From: Arbacia lixula | Lineage: Eukaryota > Echinodermata > Echinoidea > Arbacioida > Arbaciidae | Reading direction: 5' to 3' | Assembly (NCBI GenBank): GCA_963669155.1 | Contig: OZ022585.1 | Coordinates: forward strand, 8,682,422-8,746,421 | Length of the DNA: 64,000 bases | Shown here: piece after piece, positions 1 through 11,769 of the stretch | Layout of the letters: each line of letters opens with the position of its first letter | Position numbering within the stretch: the stretch's first letter is position 1 | The notes under the pieces: generated by a model | What the model was told of the DNA's origin: nothing | Seen by the model: the letters and a program-made list of their open reading frames with translations, nothing else | The model's database searches: none | Made by a program: the position numbers and the translations under genes

Positions 1-333
1 TGGGAAATGATTTACGCTATTTAATGCAAAACGTGGGTATTCTAGCTAACAATCCATTTCAAACTTATCATTTTGATAGTGAAAAGAGTTGATCTGCTAA
101 ATTCCGCCTTAGCCCATCCCAGTCCGTGATCCATTTGAAATGTGGGTAAATCGTTTTTTTTTATTAAGCACTGTAGAAGCTTCTGGCGCCATGTTTATAT
201 ACCGTAAAAATGTAACGGACGGCAAACTCTCTTTGGGATAATCAGTTAATGGCGCCACGAAGTAGGTCAGTAAGATCAGGGGTGTATAAATTACTTAGAT
301 GAACATCAGTCATTGAGTTAATGCACATTAGTT

Positions 334-725
334 GTACTCCCCCGAAGTCACAAAAGAACGCTTAACACAGATTTTCCTCTTTGATCGCATATTCGTTTCA
401 GCCGAACCCCTGGATAATTTTTTGCAAGGATTGAACAAAATAGGATGCACAGAAGCTCTTAAGGAAAGACACACCTACCAGATGCAATTATATAACTTGT
501 CGGATTACCTCAGAAACTGATAATCTAACGAATAGTTCAGAAGTAATTTGAAGACGTATCTGTCTCTTTCTTTGCAAATATCAAAACTGTGAACTTAGTG
601 CTTTATTTCTATTCCTTATGTATTTATTTTGTATTAAGGATACACAGAAGTTCTTCGGAAAAGACACACCTACCAGATGCTATTATACAACTTGTCGGAT
701 TACCTAAAAAAAAATGAGAATCATA
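334..725 (+). repeat. Fragment shared with copy C intron 1, plus a local 85-bp duplication
   Basis: Positions about 330-450 align with 33995-34125 (inside intron 1 of copy C) and with its duplicate at 63535-63665, so receptor-array noncoding DNA extends to the left edge. Positions 444-530 and 637-725 are two copies of one roughly 85-bp sequence. Both are open in one frame (with RHTYQM), but the frame is short and I do not call it a gene. Confidence 0.5.
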
Positions 726-833
726 CGAAAAGGTTGGAATAGTTCTGCCAGTAGTCATGACCAATGCTACGCATTTGCATGCTAGGTGTTGACAAAAAAG
801 AGTTTGATCACTAAAATATTGCACCGAAATGTA

Positions 834-1414
834 TTCAAGGAACTTTACACACTCGAATTTTTAGTGGAAGGTTCAACCTAAATCAAACTGAAATATTTAG
901 GCAGAGATGTCAAAGCTTAAAAACGTGTTTCGTGACATTACAGAGTCAAAGAATTTATCTTCTTCAGAAGCAGGTTTCATGGCATTTCATGATTTATCAT
1001 TCTTTGAATAGATTTTAAAATTTGGACATAAAAAAATGTGTGTGTATCACACAGTTAATGCAGAACACAACAATGCCCTACTGTACATCTCATCTGACAA
1101 TCCACTAGCAAAGTCTGACATTACGGTGTCCTGAATAATGCATGTGCCTCTGGCAGTAAAGACCTTATGGGTTGACATGTGCGATGCACAATGGGCATTG
1201 TGTTCTTAATTGATTATCCGATACGCACAAGTTCTTGGGTCCAAGTTGTCCAAAAGTGAAAATCTTGTTAAGTATTTAAGGGATGAATTCAAGGATAATA
1301 ATTAATCAAATGTCACAAAACACGTCTCTAAGCATTGACATCTCTGCCTAAATATTTCAGTTTGATTTAGGTTGAATCTTCCACTAAAAATTCGAGTGTG
1401 TAAAGTTCCTTGAA
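834..1414. mobile_element. Inverted-repeat element (MITE-like), about 580 bp
   Basis: The ends are near-perfect inverted repeats about 100 bp long, starting TTCAAGGAACTTTACACAC. No protein is encoded. The interior is related to the element at 11770-12245, and weaker relatives lie near 30100-30260, 33525-33730 and 50170-50500, so this is a family. I could not define a convincing target-site duplication. Confidence 0.65.
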
Positions 1415-1443
1415 CTCCTAGTACGAGGAATTAGTGGACGTAC

Positions 1444-2096
1444 CTTGCGGCATAGATGAACGGGTTGGAAATAAAGTTAACAGAAGCTAAGACTCTGATG
1501 ATTTTATGCAGCGGAGACCCTAGGTACGGAATGAGTGTCCCTCTCAATGCCAGCACCGTCATGATCACGTTGTTGGGAGCGTTGCTAACGAGACAAATGC
1601 ATACGACGATGAACATGAGCTTGACTACGCGGTTGCGAGCAGTGATGTGGAACGACGGCGGCGATTCGCTTCCGGCCCCGCCAGCCCTCCCGGCGTCTCG
1701 CATTGCGGCCGACTGCCGATGGAGCACCCGCGCAGTGAAGGCCTGAGCCGTGATCATAGTTATGCTGGGGACAATGACGCGGAGAAAGAGCAGATGCAAG
1801 GCGAATACTTTTGCTTGGGAGGGCGAAAGCGGGACGAAACAGCGGAACTCTGGGGTTACTCGAATGGTGAAAACAGACGTCGCATTGACGAAGGCGAACA
1901 CCCACACACCGACCAGGTAGGCGTAAACGCGACGCTTCGTGACGACACGCTCGAGGTGGAGGGGGAACACGATGGCGATGAAGCGCTGGACCGTGATGCC
2001 CACCAGGGTATAGATGGACGCATTGATACCAATGAAGAGGGAGTCGTTGCTGAAGATCCACCTACAGTAGAACCAACCAAGGGCTGTGTCTGGCAC
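1444..2096 (-). CDS. Copy A exon 2 (TM3 to TM7)
   Basis: The acceptor is ACAG at 2100-2097, followed by GTG (Val, not a start). The exon is 653 nt, phase 0 to phase 2. QRF replaces DRY. TM6 reads SNAP where most class A receptors have CWxP, so the toggle Trp is Asn. NPFIY closes TM7. Reading past the donor gives only Tyr-Val-His and a stop, so an unspliced reading looks like a receptor with almost no C-tail. Confidence 0.87.
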
Positions 2097-4582
2097 CTGT
2101 CATGTTGGGATTAGCACAATCATTAAATAATTTTAGCCTTAAAAGTCTATGCCAAGTAACCCAATAGCCATCGTGACTATGGCGTCGCCCCGTATACAAC
2201 GGGTCACGGAATTTATAGTTGAAAAGTCTCTTGGAGGTGTACTTAACCCTTTCTGTTTCAAACAAAATGCTGCTATCGGATTTGTGTGTATTACCGGTGT
2301 AAAAATGCATCAATGGCGCAGAATAGGGTAAATGACGGAAATAACATTGTATAATGAAGATATTTGTGTTAAATACAAATCTGATATTTTTTAAACATGC
2401 CTCACAATCGCAATGAAAACATTATGTTTATGTCATTTCAGCATTGAATAAATAAAACACTTGATTTTAACAACATATTTTCAATTTGATGACCCATGTT
2501 TAGATTTTGTCACAGTACACACATGACCACGTTCATCTATGTTTTCTTTATAAATCACTGAGTGAAACAAATGCAAACATGAAGATACCACGAGTATATG
2601 TGTGTGTGAAAACTTTGTATTCTAAACTTTGACATGACACATGCGAATACAACAATGATTTGGATACTTTTTAGTATAAGTCTGCGGATGAGATCCTTCA
2701 ACTTTTTAAACTGCCTCCAAAATAATGAATATTGACACTTGGTTGAAGTCACACTCATTACTTTTGAAGTTAATGTGAGATTTTGCTTTTTGGCTCAAAA
2801 TCTCAACTCAACAAATTAGACACTGATTCCATTTCCATCTCAGGCAAAAACATTCCCTTGTCAAAATCATGTCGCAACCTTATGGTGTTGTTTTGACTCC
2901 CATATGTCTATGTCCAAGCAGCTTATAAGCATTTGCAGATCAGTTCGCTATCAATTGCGCAACATTGGATTTATAAGAAAATATCTTACTCGCTCTGCAA
3001 CAGAGAAACGAGTACATTCACTCATTTCGTCGCGACTCGATTTTGGTAATGGCCTCCAATACAATTTAACTCTCAAATTGGGAAACTGCAGAAGTTACAA
3101 AATGCAGCTGCACGTATTGTAACTTTAACGTAGCCACATCACCCCTGTCTTGAAAAGTAATCAAGGGAACGCCTTGTCTTCAAAATACTTCTTTCGGTCT
3201 TTCATATTTTTAATTTAATTTCCCCCAGCTACAATAAATCGTTGATTCTCAACTACCAACCTCATGAACCTTCAGATCCTCCATATCTGGTCTTTTGCAA
3301 GTTCCCATTTCAAAGAAATCGTGGGAGAACGGGCCTTTGCTCACGCAGGGCAAACCCTGTGGAATTCTCTTCCACAGAGTTTGAAAAGCGTGACGTCAGT
3401 GACCACCTTCAAGGGCAACATAAAGACATACATGTGTAATGGTGTTTTTGACATACAACCATATATATGTTTTAACGTGTAAAGTTCATACCTGTATTGT
3501 ATTTTTTTTTCTTTATCTCTTTAATTTGCTCTGACGCTCTTGGAGCATCTAATTAAGATGGAAAGTGCGCTATATAAATTATATGTATTATTATTAAAAC
3601 TTTAATTAATACAAATCAGTAATCATCCTATTTATCATTACACGTTCTCTCTCAAAATGAATATATATTATTTGCATGGCATAAAATCGTAGCGACCATT
3701 TAAAGCTTGAAACCGTTTTACGTTTTATTGAAAAAAAAAATGCATTTTCGGGTATTGCATTACATGTTTGGTCAGTCGCAAATTGAACTTAATTTCATGT
3801 TCTCATTGAGGCTGATTAGGTAATCCACCATAAGCATATTAAGGAAAGATGGAGCCAGCGTGAAGTCTAGGATTTGCGCCCGACTTTGTGAAGAAAAAAA
3901 AAATATATTTGTGGTGAACATGTAAGCGTCATGACGCATTAAATAACTCTTTTACTTACATTTTTTTTAATGAATTTTATTCAGAAAAGCAGATACAATG
4001 TTTACTTTCCATTTCTCGAATAATGCATACATCCCGTTATTATTCCTTTTGGTCTCCTCCGACTCCTGTTTGCTCCACGAAGTGCAAATGATCTTAAGCA
4101 GAATTGGGAATCAAAATTTGAGTTATGAGTAACCACATGGTCAGTCATTTTAATTTTTAATATTGTCTTCTGCTGGAGCTTTACGCATAATCGTGTAAAA
4201 GATTAAGACGGTGCAATTATACCTGGTCATAACACTTATGAGTATCAGTGAATAATAAATAAATTAATACAAAACAAATCACCTGGATAGCTGCAGGGAT
4301 TGGGATGGCGAAGACGGATGTGACGAGATCAGCCAGCGCTAAGGCGCCAATAAAGATGTCCATGGTGTGTTTGTAAGCCTTCTGGCGCAGCATGACTAGG
4401 ATCACCAGGAGGTTCCCAATTATCCCAACACACCCTACTATCAGCTGGACGATCGGGGACCAGCTCCAGGCAAAGGACCACACCCAAGGGGTGTGGACGC
4501 CACCACCATCACCACCACCTGTCATACTCGTGGTAGATTCATCCATCGATAGTGTATAGTCTGTGATTGATGTAGATGTCAT
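1444..4582 (-). CDS. Receptor copy A: class A GPCR, exons 1 and 2 of 3
   Basis: Coding parts are 4582-4283 (exon 1) and 2096-1444 (exon 2), joined in phase 0 across a 2.2-kb intron. The product is a plasma-membrane seven-transmembrane receptor of the rhodopsin class. Exon 1 gives TM1 (GNLLVILV, the N1.50 motif) and TM2 (LALAD, D2.50). Exon 2 gives the TM3 Cys, QRF in place of DRY, TM4 Trp, an ECL2 Cys, TM5 Pro, TM6 and NPFIY in TM7. Exon 2 ends at AAG|GTACGT, so a helix 8/tail exon is expected, as in copies C and E; none is seen in positions 1-1443, so it should lie left of the window. The ATG at 4582 aligns with the starts of B and C; an upstream in-frame TTG is not a credible start. This is the most diverged copy and has no visible damage. 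Ligand and G-protein partner cannot be read from sequence. Confidence 0.85.
2840..3600 (+). mobile_element. LINE remnant (CR1/L2-like), RT C-terminal end and 3' tail
   Basis: Translation resembles the region after the RT domain of CR1/L2-type non-LTR elements: a segment with YQLRNIGFIRKYLTRSA and SSRLDFGN, and further on AFAHAGQTLWNSLP followed by FKGNIKTYM. Several frame breaks separate the parts and the 5' end is missing, so it is an old 5'-truncated copy. It ends in a TTATTA-type microsatellite near 3590. It sits in intron 1 of copy A, antisense to the receptor. A relative in opposite orientation lies at 50680-51020. Confidence 0.75.
4283..4582 (-). CDS. Copy A exon 1 (N-terminus, TM1, TM2)
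   Basis: This exon holds exactly 100 codons and ends CAG|GTGATT. The N-terminal stretch has ITDYTLS, shared with B and C, then a Gly-rich run. It lacks the N-glycosylation sequon that B and C have at residues 18-20. TM1 is about residues 41-66 and TM2 about 73-98, with the Asp of LALAD at residue 85. Confidence 0.85.
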
Positions 4583-4663
4583 CTTGATGTAAGGTGTTGT
4601 TGCAGTCAACTATTCTTTCGGCTACAAGGGTGGAAACTAGTCCGACCACTCAGGTTCGAGTTT

Positions 4664-4672
4664 CTTTATACC
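4664..4672 (-). promoter_or_regulatory. Likely TATA box of copy A
   Basis: GGTATAAAG on the minus strand lies about 83 bp upstream of the ATG. Copies B and C have a TATA-like motif at nearly the same distance, although the surrounding upstream DNA of A is unlike theirs. Confidence 0.5.
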
Positions 4673-4813
4673 AAGAGTGACGGGGAAGTAATTTTCACCG
4701 TTTTTGCAGCGACGGTTTTGTACGATTTTACTCAACAGAGTATGCGCGCGCATATGTGGCTATTCCTGTGTATAAAGGTGAGTAGGTGATATATATATGT
4801 GGGCGTAGAAGAA

Positions 4814-4916
4814 AGTATGTATGTGTGTGTGTGTATGTGTGTGTGTGTATGTGTGTGTGTATGTGCGTGTGCATGTGTGTGTATGTATGTATGCGCGCAT
4901 ATATGTGTGTATATTT
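4814..4916. repeat. TG/TATG microsatellite
   Basis: Imperfect alternation of TG runs with TATG and GCGC interruptions, about 100 bp, lying about 150-250 bp upstream of the copy A TATA motif. Apparent His/Thr-rich or Cys/Val-rich reading frames here are products of the repeat. Confidence 0.9.
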
Positions 4917-4919
4917 GAT

Positions 4920-6500
4920 AAGTTGTCATTTTCATTCATTAACCAACTCTGGAAGATGGAGGAAGTTCTAGAAGAGCAAAAAGAAAAGAAAACAATACCA
5001 ATTGCAATACATATCAACTATCCCAACGATTGCAAAAAAAGTTATTTCCTGCTCAAAAGACATTCGCAATACAAATATATCTTCCTATTGTTCTTCGTTG
5101 GTGATAGTTTGCTCAATCATGTCAATCTTCCTTCTTTCAGTCTTTCCTTCCCGAGTTATTACCATACGTGACTTTTATTAGGGTGCGTTTATGCTCATTT
5201 TGGGTAGCCAAAATCATGCTCATTTGAATGTATACACGTTAAAATGACATCATCTCAATGGTAAACAATACCACAGTACACCTCCTTTTAGATGAGCGTT
5301 TTCAATCAACGTTTTAAAACGCTGATTCTGCCTTCGCAAATTGAGCATAAACCCACCATTAGTCTGGTGTCTTGACCCTGTCCGATAAAGGATTTGATTA
5401 CTTGTCCGAAATATAAAATAGGTCTTGGTTGAACTAGGCTTCTTCCTCCTTCTTGATTAACGTTAGACAATATTAAAAATGCCTACAGTCATCTCATTAC
5501 GTATAAATTATTATATTATGTCTTTGTAGCTTTTCTGATTCTGCATGATTTTGTCTTACGGTGTGTCTCTCTGAGTAGCATGGCGCGTGATCAATTTTCT
5601 TGTACGCGTTTGTAAATGTGTGTGTCTGTGTGTTTGTCTGTATGATAAGTGTGAGAGAGGGAGAGACAGATATAGATATGTATAGAGAGATAAATAAAGA
5701 GAGAGAGCAAAAGAGGTGGGGCACGAGTATATTTTTGCTCATGCTGCTATATGTATAGAGAGATAAATAAAGAGAGAGAGAGAGAGAGCAAAAAAGATGG
5801 GGCACGAGTATTTTTCTGCTCATGCTGCTAACACGACTAATGTCCATTCTTGAAGATCCACCTTTTTTCAGTAAAACTACAAGTAAATATAACGAACAAG
5901 TACAGAAACTTATAACAATGCAGTTACAAATGACTTTATATCTTCCATCCATCTAGTCTTTATCATATTGTATTAATGTCTGAGGAGCGAACGAAAATCG
6001 CAGATGCATTATGATAACACTGAGAGAAAAGAAAATAGATCGAAGCATTGGCGGCATTCATAACCCAAGTCAGTCAATGTGCATGTTTCAAAGGCCGTTT
6101 GGTAGAAATGGATATGGAATTCAACGCCACTGCCCTGAGCTAAAGAACAGAAGCTTTTAACGCGACTCAATTTTGCCAATGTGATCAAAATAATAATATT
6201 TTATTTACCTTCTATTCCATTTTAAAGTATGCAGCAGAAAAGGACCGACCTGATATGGCGTTGGAGGAAGATGAAAGGGGATATGTAGAGCGGAATGAAA
6301 GGATATAGTTATTTGACCTAGAACATTTAGAACACGGGCTGGTGCCGTGTTAGACCAACAAAGAATGAATGTCTCCTTTAAAAAAAAGGAACACAATTCG
6401 TTCGACTTTTTGGTTAAAGCGAATGCAAACAACGGAATATCTCCAAAGTATAATGCGAGAAAAGCGGTTAGGGAGAGGATGGAGGAAAACACGATATGTT
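4920..6500. other. Spacer upstream of copy A, GA-rich tandem duplication
   Basis: I see no gene here. Positions 5678-5750 and 5750-5830 are two copies of a roughly 77-bp unit containing GATAAATAAAGAGAG and GGGGCACGAGTAT; the second copy has a longer GA run. Small reading frames on both strands are low-complexity. Confidence 0.6.
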
Positions 6501-6509
6501 CCTATACAT

Positions 6510-6595
6510 TGATAATACTAGTAGCAACAGTGGTAGGAATAGAGCTGGTAGCTGGAGTAGTAGTAGCATTAGTAGTTGAAGTAGGAGTAGCATAT
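6510..6595. repeat. Imperfect AGT/GTA trinucleotide repeat
   Basis: A run of AGTAGTAGT-type triplets with substitutions. It produces Leu/Val-rich apparent reading frames on both strands that are not genes. Confidence 0.75.
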
Positions 6596-6765
6596 TGGTA
6601 TGGATATTGTATTGTTTCAACGCCAGCGCCGCCCCCTTATTGTTATTCACTAGTACCTTCCTCAGTATAACTTTTAATGCGGTATTGAGGAATTATCACA
6701 CTAGTAATCATGTTAATACAGGTCATGCTATCGGGCAATATGGAATTTGACAGAGAAATAGTTAA

Positions 6766-7262
6766 AGGGATAGTTCACCCTTAAGTTAAGTTTGTTTCAA
6801 TAAAAGCAGACACATGAAAGAAACATGTTAGGGAAGGTGTGATGAAAATTCGTCTAAGGATAAGAAGGTAATGATCTTTAAAAAAAAATGATTTTGTGGC
6901 GTCACGTGCGAGGTGCTCTTCCGTTTGGCGTGTACAATTGTTTTCTTCAAAGTATCAAATTTCTTAAAGAAATATGCAACATTTAATGCATCATTAGAAA
7001 CACGTTTTAAACGCATACCTCTTTGAACAAAATTATTCCGTTGTCATTGTTGTGAGAACCAGAAGAAGAGCAATTTATGGAATCTTACAGCACAGAGCAT
7101 TAGGAAGAGCACCTCGCACATGACGTCACAAAATTGAAATTTCAAAAGATCATAACTTTCTAATTCTTTGACGGATTTTTGTCAAACCTCTACTAATATG
7201 TTTATTTCATATTTTTTTTTGCTTGCATTGCGCCCAACTTATCTTCAGGGTGAACTATCCCT
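6766..7262. mobile_element. TTAA-flanked foldback element, 497 bp
   Basis: Both ends read AGGGATAGTTCACCCT inward from a flanking TTAA (6762-6765 and 7263-7266). The inverted arms extend roughly 160 bp, to the GAGGTGCTCTTCC near 6918 and its complement near 7100. There is no transposase. A TTAA target duplication is known for the piggyBac and Kolobok superfamilies; terminal AGGG and the foldback form make a Kolobok-type nonautonomous element my preferred reading. Confidence 0.7.
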
Positions 7263-7811
7263 TTAAAGAGCCACGTGTGTCTGAACCCTCTCATGCCCAC
7301 GATCAATTCTGTTTGTCATGATTCACTGGGCTTTACAGGGCTTTGTACTGAACTCTTTACGTGCAATGGATGCAAGTTAGCACAAACAATGCACGCATTA
7401 CCCATAGAGCAGCATTCCACTTTGCAGACAAAGGGTTAAGGTCATGAAGGCGTTAGTGTTATTGAACCCTTCGTGTGCCATTCAATTTGGCGCTCTATCA
7501 TGTGTAAGGGATTTGTGTGTGTAAGAAAGGGTTAAGTGTGTGCGCGGTGACAGGCATGTTTTTGAAATTCAGAGGCGCAGTAATGACATGTATATAGATC
7601 GCACAATAATCGAATAAAGAAACAATCGAGTATGTTCTGTTTTCCAGTGCTGCAGGTAATGGCGTTACGTGTTACATTAAAATCGCCATTTTCAGTTTTG
7701 ATATAACATATAGTTACCATGGTTACTTCCGCATTAAGTGTTGTTTTTTATGTCAATTATGATTATCATGATGATGGAGTGACTTTAAAATAGAGCGGAT
7801 CGTGTGCAATA

Positions 7812-8145
7812 GACCAGTTCGCCATTACACCATGGTCGGACAATCCACTGAATACATACTACTAAACTGTTTAATAGGATTTTTCCATGAAGCTGTGTTG
7901 GATGATGGATATAAATACATTTTACAGTGTTCCCGGAACAACAGTAGAAGCAGATGCACATGGTGGAATGTTCTTTCACTACCTTCTCAGAGCTGAATAG
8001 CTGTTGCCATATTTGCATGATAATAGAATGAAATGTGGCCGACTATCTGATGAATTCCCATTTTCTGTGTAAGTAGTGTAGTTGACCTTTTCATTTTCTA
8101 CCAACAATAATCTGCTCATGCACAAATTGCAATCACAAAGTGGCT
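7812..8145. mobile_element. Small TIR element, family GACCATTTCGTAATTAC
   Basis: The interior matches the elements at 30577-30909 and 60113-60452, including CATGGTCGGACAA near the left end and GTGTTGGATGATGG. Inverted ends here are more diverged (GACCAGTTCGCCATTAC against a right end reading GCCACTTTGTGATTGC). It has no coding capacity. Confidence 0.6.
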
Positions 8146-8149
8146 TAAA

Positions 8150-9095
8150 CAAAAGGTTACCACTGGGGCTGATTAGTGAAGAAATTATATTACATTCACA
8201 AACAAAAGGACTTGTTGTGCATTCTCTACATAAATTATGTTGATTAACTCTTTACGCGGCTCGCTTGCACATTTGCATTATCGGCGGAGCGGCATACGTG
8301 GAAATTTGCACAGATCCACAATCTATTATTGTATGTTCTTTCGTGGAGTTGGAAGTGGAAGAAAATCAACAGTAGCCTAAACTGCTTAATCAAAACTGGA
8401 ACAGGTATGACAGGTCACGCCCTACACAATGAAGAATGATAAGATGATGTTTTAAGTTAAACGTTTCCTATACAAGCAATGATAAGTAAGGTCCATGTTA
8501 GAGTAGTCATTCCAAAACTTCAAAAAACAAATTACATGATCAGAAAGAGCATTCATTTTTTATCTGTCTGTAATGCATAGCATGTTCAGAAATAACAACC
8601 ACATAAAAAGTAATATGCAGCACCTTGGCTGCAGACCAGATGGAAACTGCACCCTCTAAATTAATGTGGGGTGTGAGGCCTACCGTGTAAAGAGTTAATA
8701 AGCCATTTTCGTGATGTATTTTTAACCCCCCCCCCCCTTCCCAACTGCTTAACTGCTTGGTGACGCGTTATTACATTCACCTGTATTTCGTGAATTAGTT
8801 TCAATGGATGGAACGCACTATGTTGTTGCTACTCGGGCAAACCTCCAACAAGCTTTGGATTTACCATTAGTAACGTATTGTTTGAACGACGTGAATGAAA
8901 TGTGCATACATCAATAATGGAATAATAGAGTAAAGAAACCTACGCAAGCAATGAAGAAAGAGTGTGAGACTGGCACATGTGAAAGGTGGAGTGTATGCAA
9001 TCTGCCAAACATGATGAATGAGCCAATCAAACTCCTGGGCATGCCCAGAGGGGTCTCCAAGCAGGTAGAGTACTTGTGAATGCATTTTATTATTT
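8150..9095. other. Spacer with a fragment related to the receptor 3' flank
   Basis: No gene is seen. Positions about 8688-8860 align with 29135-29290, which lies just 3' of copy C exon 3, and include a shared TTGTTGCTACTCGG. A run of 13 C is at about 8726-8738. This may be the debris of an older array unit; no receptor exon is visible here. Confidence 0.45.
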
Positions 9096-9100
9096 ACAGG

Positions 9101-9544
9101 TCAAGCGATGATAGGCCTCGTCTTGTTGGGTTGAGGCCTCCTGTGACTGGTGCTGATGTCAGCCTCAGTTACGGTCACTCCTCCAGCCGCCGCAATCTCC
9201 ATCACCCTCTGGTTGGTGGATTCCCCAGCATCCTCTGCCACTCCCCGGAAAACAACATTGTCCCTCCGGGAGTATTGCCCAACCTCATCGAGCCGGTTGT
9301 CGTGCTTCTGCACCACAGTCTGCACGTTCTCGACTGAGATCTGTGGACTCGACTGAATTTGTGCACTCAGTGACTGCACCATGGGCATGAGGGCTGCAAT
9401 AACCGCCTTTACAATATCGCCTATGAGCTGACGATTGCCATATTTAGCCCGTATCTGTCGGATACAAATTAAGAAAAGGTCTCCCTTATAACGTCTGCAA
9501 GGGCGCTCGCGTAATATATCTACACCAGCTTTTACGAGTTTCAC
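9101..9544 (-). mobile_element. LINE ORF1 remnant (RRM-like region)
   Basis: An open frame of 147 codons contains QKHDNRLDEVGQYSRRDNVV, then FRGVAED and, near the end, DISTSHR and NKTRPIIA. The pattern of a coiled-coil tail, then YxRRxNV(V)xxG, then SHR is that of the RNA-binding ORF1 of L1-type and related non-LTR elements. The upstream part is untidy, no adjacent endonuclease or RT was found, and the frame stops right after RPIIA, so this is a fragment. Confidence 0.6.
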
Positions 9545-10740
9545 ATGTTTTATCTTATTTTTTCCACATGGACCTGGTAATGTTGATTGATTTCATGTTA
9601 TTAATTATCTTTGTCGACATTTTGAAATCATGTGATATCTTGCATAAATCAACGTTATAACTTATAGGTTAATTTTGTGAAATATGAAACTTAGCAATGA
9701 CGTAAGATTTAAATTGGTCATGAATGACATATTATTTTGTAATCCTTTCATGTTTAATTTATGATTTTTCTCCAAATAAAGATATAATTTTTGGTAAACA
9801 ATTTCACATTTTAATTTTCCGTGATTTGGGTGATAATCAAATGCTATCCCAGGAGAAATCTCTGATTGAGATCATTAGATCCTTAAATTGTGATGTTCGA
9901 AACGAAGTTGTCAGTGCAAGAATCTGCTATTACTAGACTACTGGTGTGTTTTAGACAAGCCAGACTGTGATCAAATTTAAAACGCAATGGGCAGTTTAAT
10001 TCCAATGTAAATAAATGTAATCAGTTCTTTTAGTATGTGTGAAGTCTTTTAACTATATTCTGTTCTATTTATTATGATATATTGTGGTATATTTATACAA
10101 CTTTATGAACTAGTATTAAAGTACATGGAGTGTGCCTGCTAAATCGCAAACAACTTTATCATATTTACGGCAAGAGAGAGACAGCAGGCTTTATTATGAT
10201 GTGGATCTCCCACAGCAAAATGATATTCCGAAAATATTTCATATTTTGCCAAGGAGCTTGGGCTATCCTTTGTTAAGGACACGCTGTTATATTATCGTAC
10301 CATCAATATAAGTACGTTATTTATTCATCTTCCATCCAAAATCAAATACTACATTAAAATGTTTGCCTGCAAGTGCATACGTGACTTTTCCTCCGAATTC
10401 GAAGTCAACGTTTTAAGTATTCGTTGTGTGTGCGTATTTTGCTTGTATCAGCCACGTCGCAAATAGGTCTATGTTGTTTAGATCCATTAGGCGCAACAGA
10501 AAAAAACATATCAAGTTCCACCAGCCCCCTCTTTCCTCTTTGAATCAATGGCCAACTTTAGTAAATATGTCTTCCACTTTGCAACTTCTAGGGCTAAATT
10601 TGTTGATCATAAGATAGCATTTTCAATATTAGATACCCAATCACTTCTTTATTGTACTTCTACACAGTGACACTTATGCATTTTTCCATAAGTAAGTCAC
10701 ATAAATCCGACGGGGCAGCATTAAAGGTTATAATGGTATT
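9545..10740. other. AT-rich spacer, nothing recognised
   Basis: Only short reading frames are present and none is recognisable. I see no clear inverted ends or tandem repeats. Confidence 0.5.
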
Positions 10741-11575
10741 TTACAGGTCACCAACCCTTACTGTCATTTGGCTTAACTTGGTGTGTCCGTCTATCCGTTT
10801 CAAATCGTTTTTCTGCGTTATTTTCCACTCAATGAAGCTATGATAGCGTCCATCCATGGATGAATTGCTCATAAATTGTCTTAAATGTAGCCCGTCCCTT
10901 TTGCAGACCTAATTCTGAAAGTTCCCTGCCTTTGTCATCATTTGAGTGGCAAAATAACCTTTCCCTGGAATTTACAAAGCGTAATATTCGGTTTTGAAGA
11001 AACAATCTTCGATAATTGGTCAAGCTTTTTTTCGCACCACGAAAATAGTCGTAATTTTAAAAAGTCAACGTTCGGCAATCAATTTAAATCAAATCTCAGT
11101 GTCAGATTTTCATTTATTCTACGGGAGTTGTAGTACCTCTGACCTTAAAATTTCACAGTTGGTATTCCAAAGATACGTGTTAAATATATGCAAACTTTCA
11201 TAAAGTTTGCAGATGTTTGTAAAAGGGACGGGCCATCTTTAAGGGTGTTTATCACTTTTTGTACTTATTGTCGCATTATTGAAACTGTTTTAATCTGCAA
11301 TTCGTAGCCTCTTATTTACGGCTGATCTTTTGCAAATCACCAACCCTTTTTATCATTTTGTTTAAATTTGGTGTGTCCGTCGGTTTATTTGAAATCGTTC
11401 TTCTCCGCGACTTTCCACTCAACGGAGGTATGAGTGTGTCCACCCTTGGATGAATTGCTCCTAGATTGTCTTAAGGGTGTTTATCATTTGCTTTGTTATG
11501 TAGTTATTGTTGCATCATTGAAAGTGTTTTAATCTGCAATTCGTAGCCTCTTATTTACGGCTGATCTATGCTCCA
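10740..11575. repeat. Local nested duplication
   Basis: Positions 10744-10884 match 11335-11474 (shared TCACCAACCCTT, TTGGTGTGTCCGTC, GGATGAATTGCTC). Positions 11239-11335 match 11471-11570 (shared TAATCTGCAATTCGTAGCC). The arrangement is one duplicated unit with a later TTAA-flanked insertion in the left copy. Confidence 0.7.
10885..11238. mobile_element. TTAA-flanked TIR element, 354 bp, with empty site nearby
   Basis: The ends share GCCCGTCCCTTTT as an inverted repeat and are flanked by TTAA at 10881-10884 and 11239-11242. The duplicated copy of the flanking DNA at 11455-11490 reads straight through a single TTAA (11471-11474), which is the unoccupied site. There is no coding capacity. 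Confidence 0.7.
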
Positions 11576-11769
11576 TGGCATCGGTTACGTGCTTTTCGCC
11601 TGTATACCTTCCTTGGTCCACCACGAACCGGGGGTGAAGCTATTTCTTAACGCACTCTGGGAGCCTTTTGCAGAATTGGTGTTCATACGGCCATAATAGG
11701 ACAACGTATAATAGGAGTTAGAAAAAGAAGCTTTTTTACCATTTTGAAAAATAATTCAAAATAAGATGT

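Noticed and set aside
1-1430. Search for exon 3 of copy A
   Set aside because: No sequence resembling FPRFRAAV or its flank was found; with intron 2 of up to 2.4 kb in other copies it probably lies outside the window.
4732-5017. His/Thr-rich and Cys/Val-rich reading frames
   Set aside because: Generated by the TG/CA microsatellite on both strands; no other coding signal.
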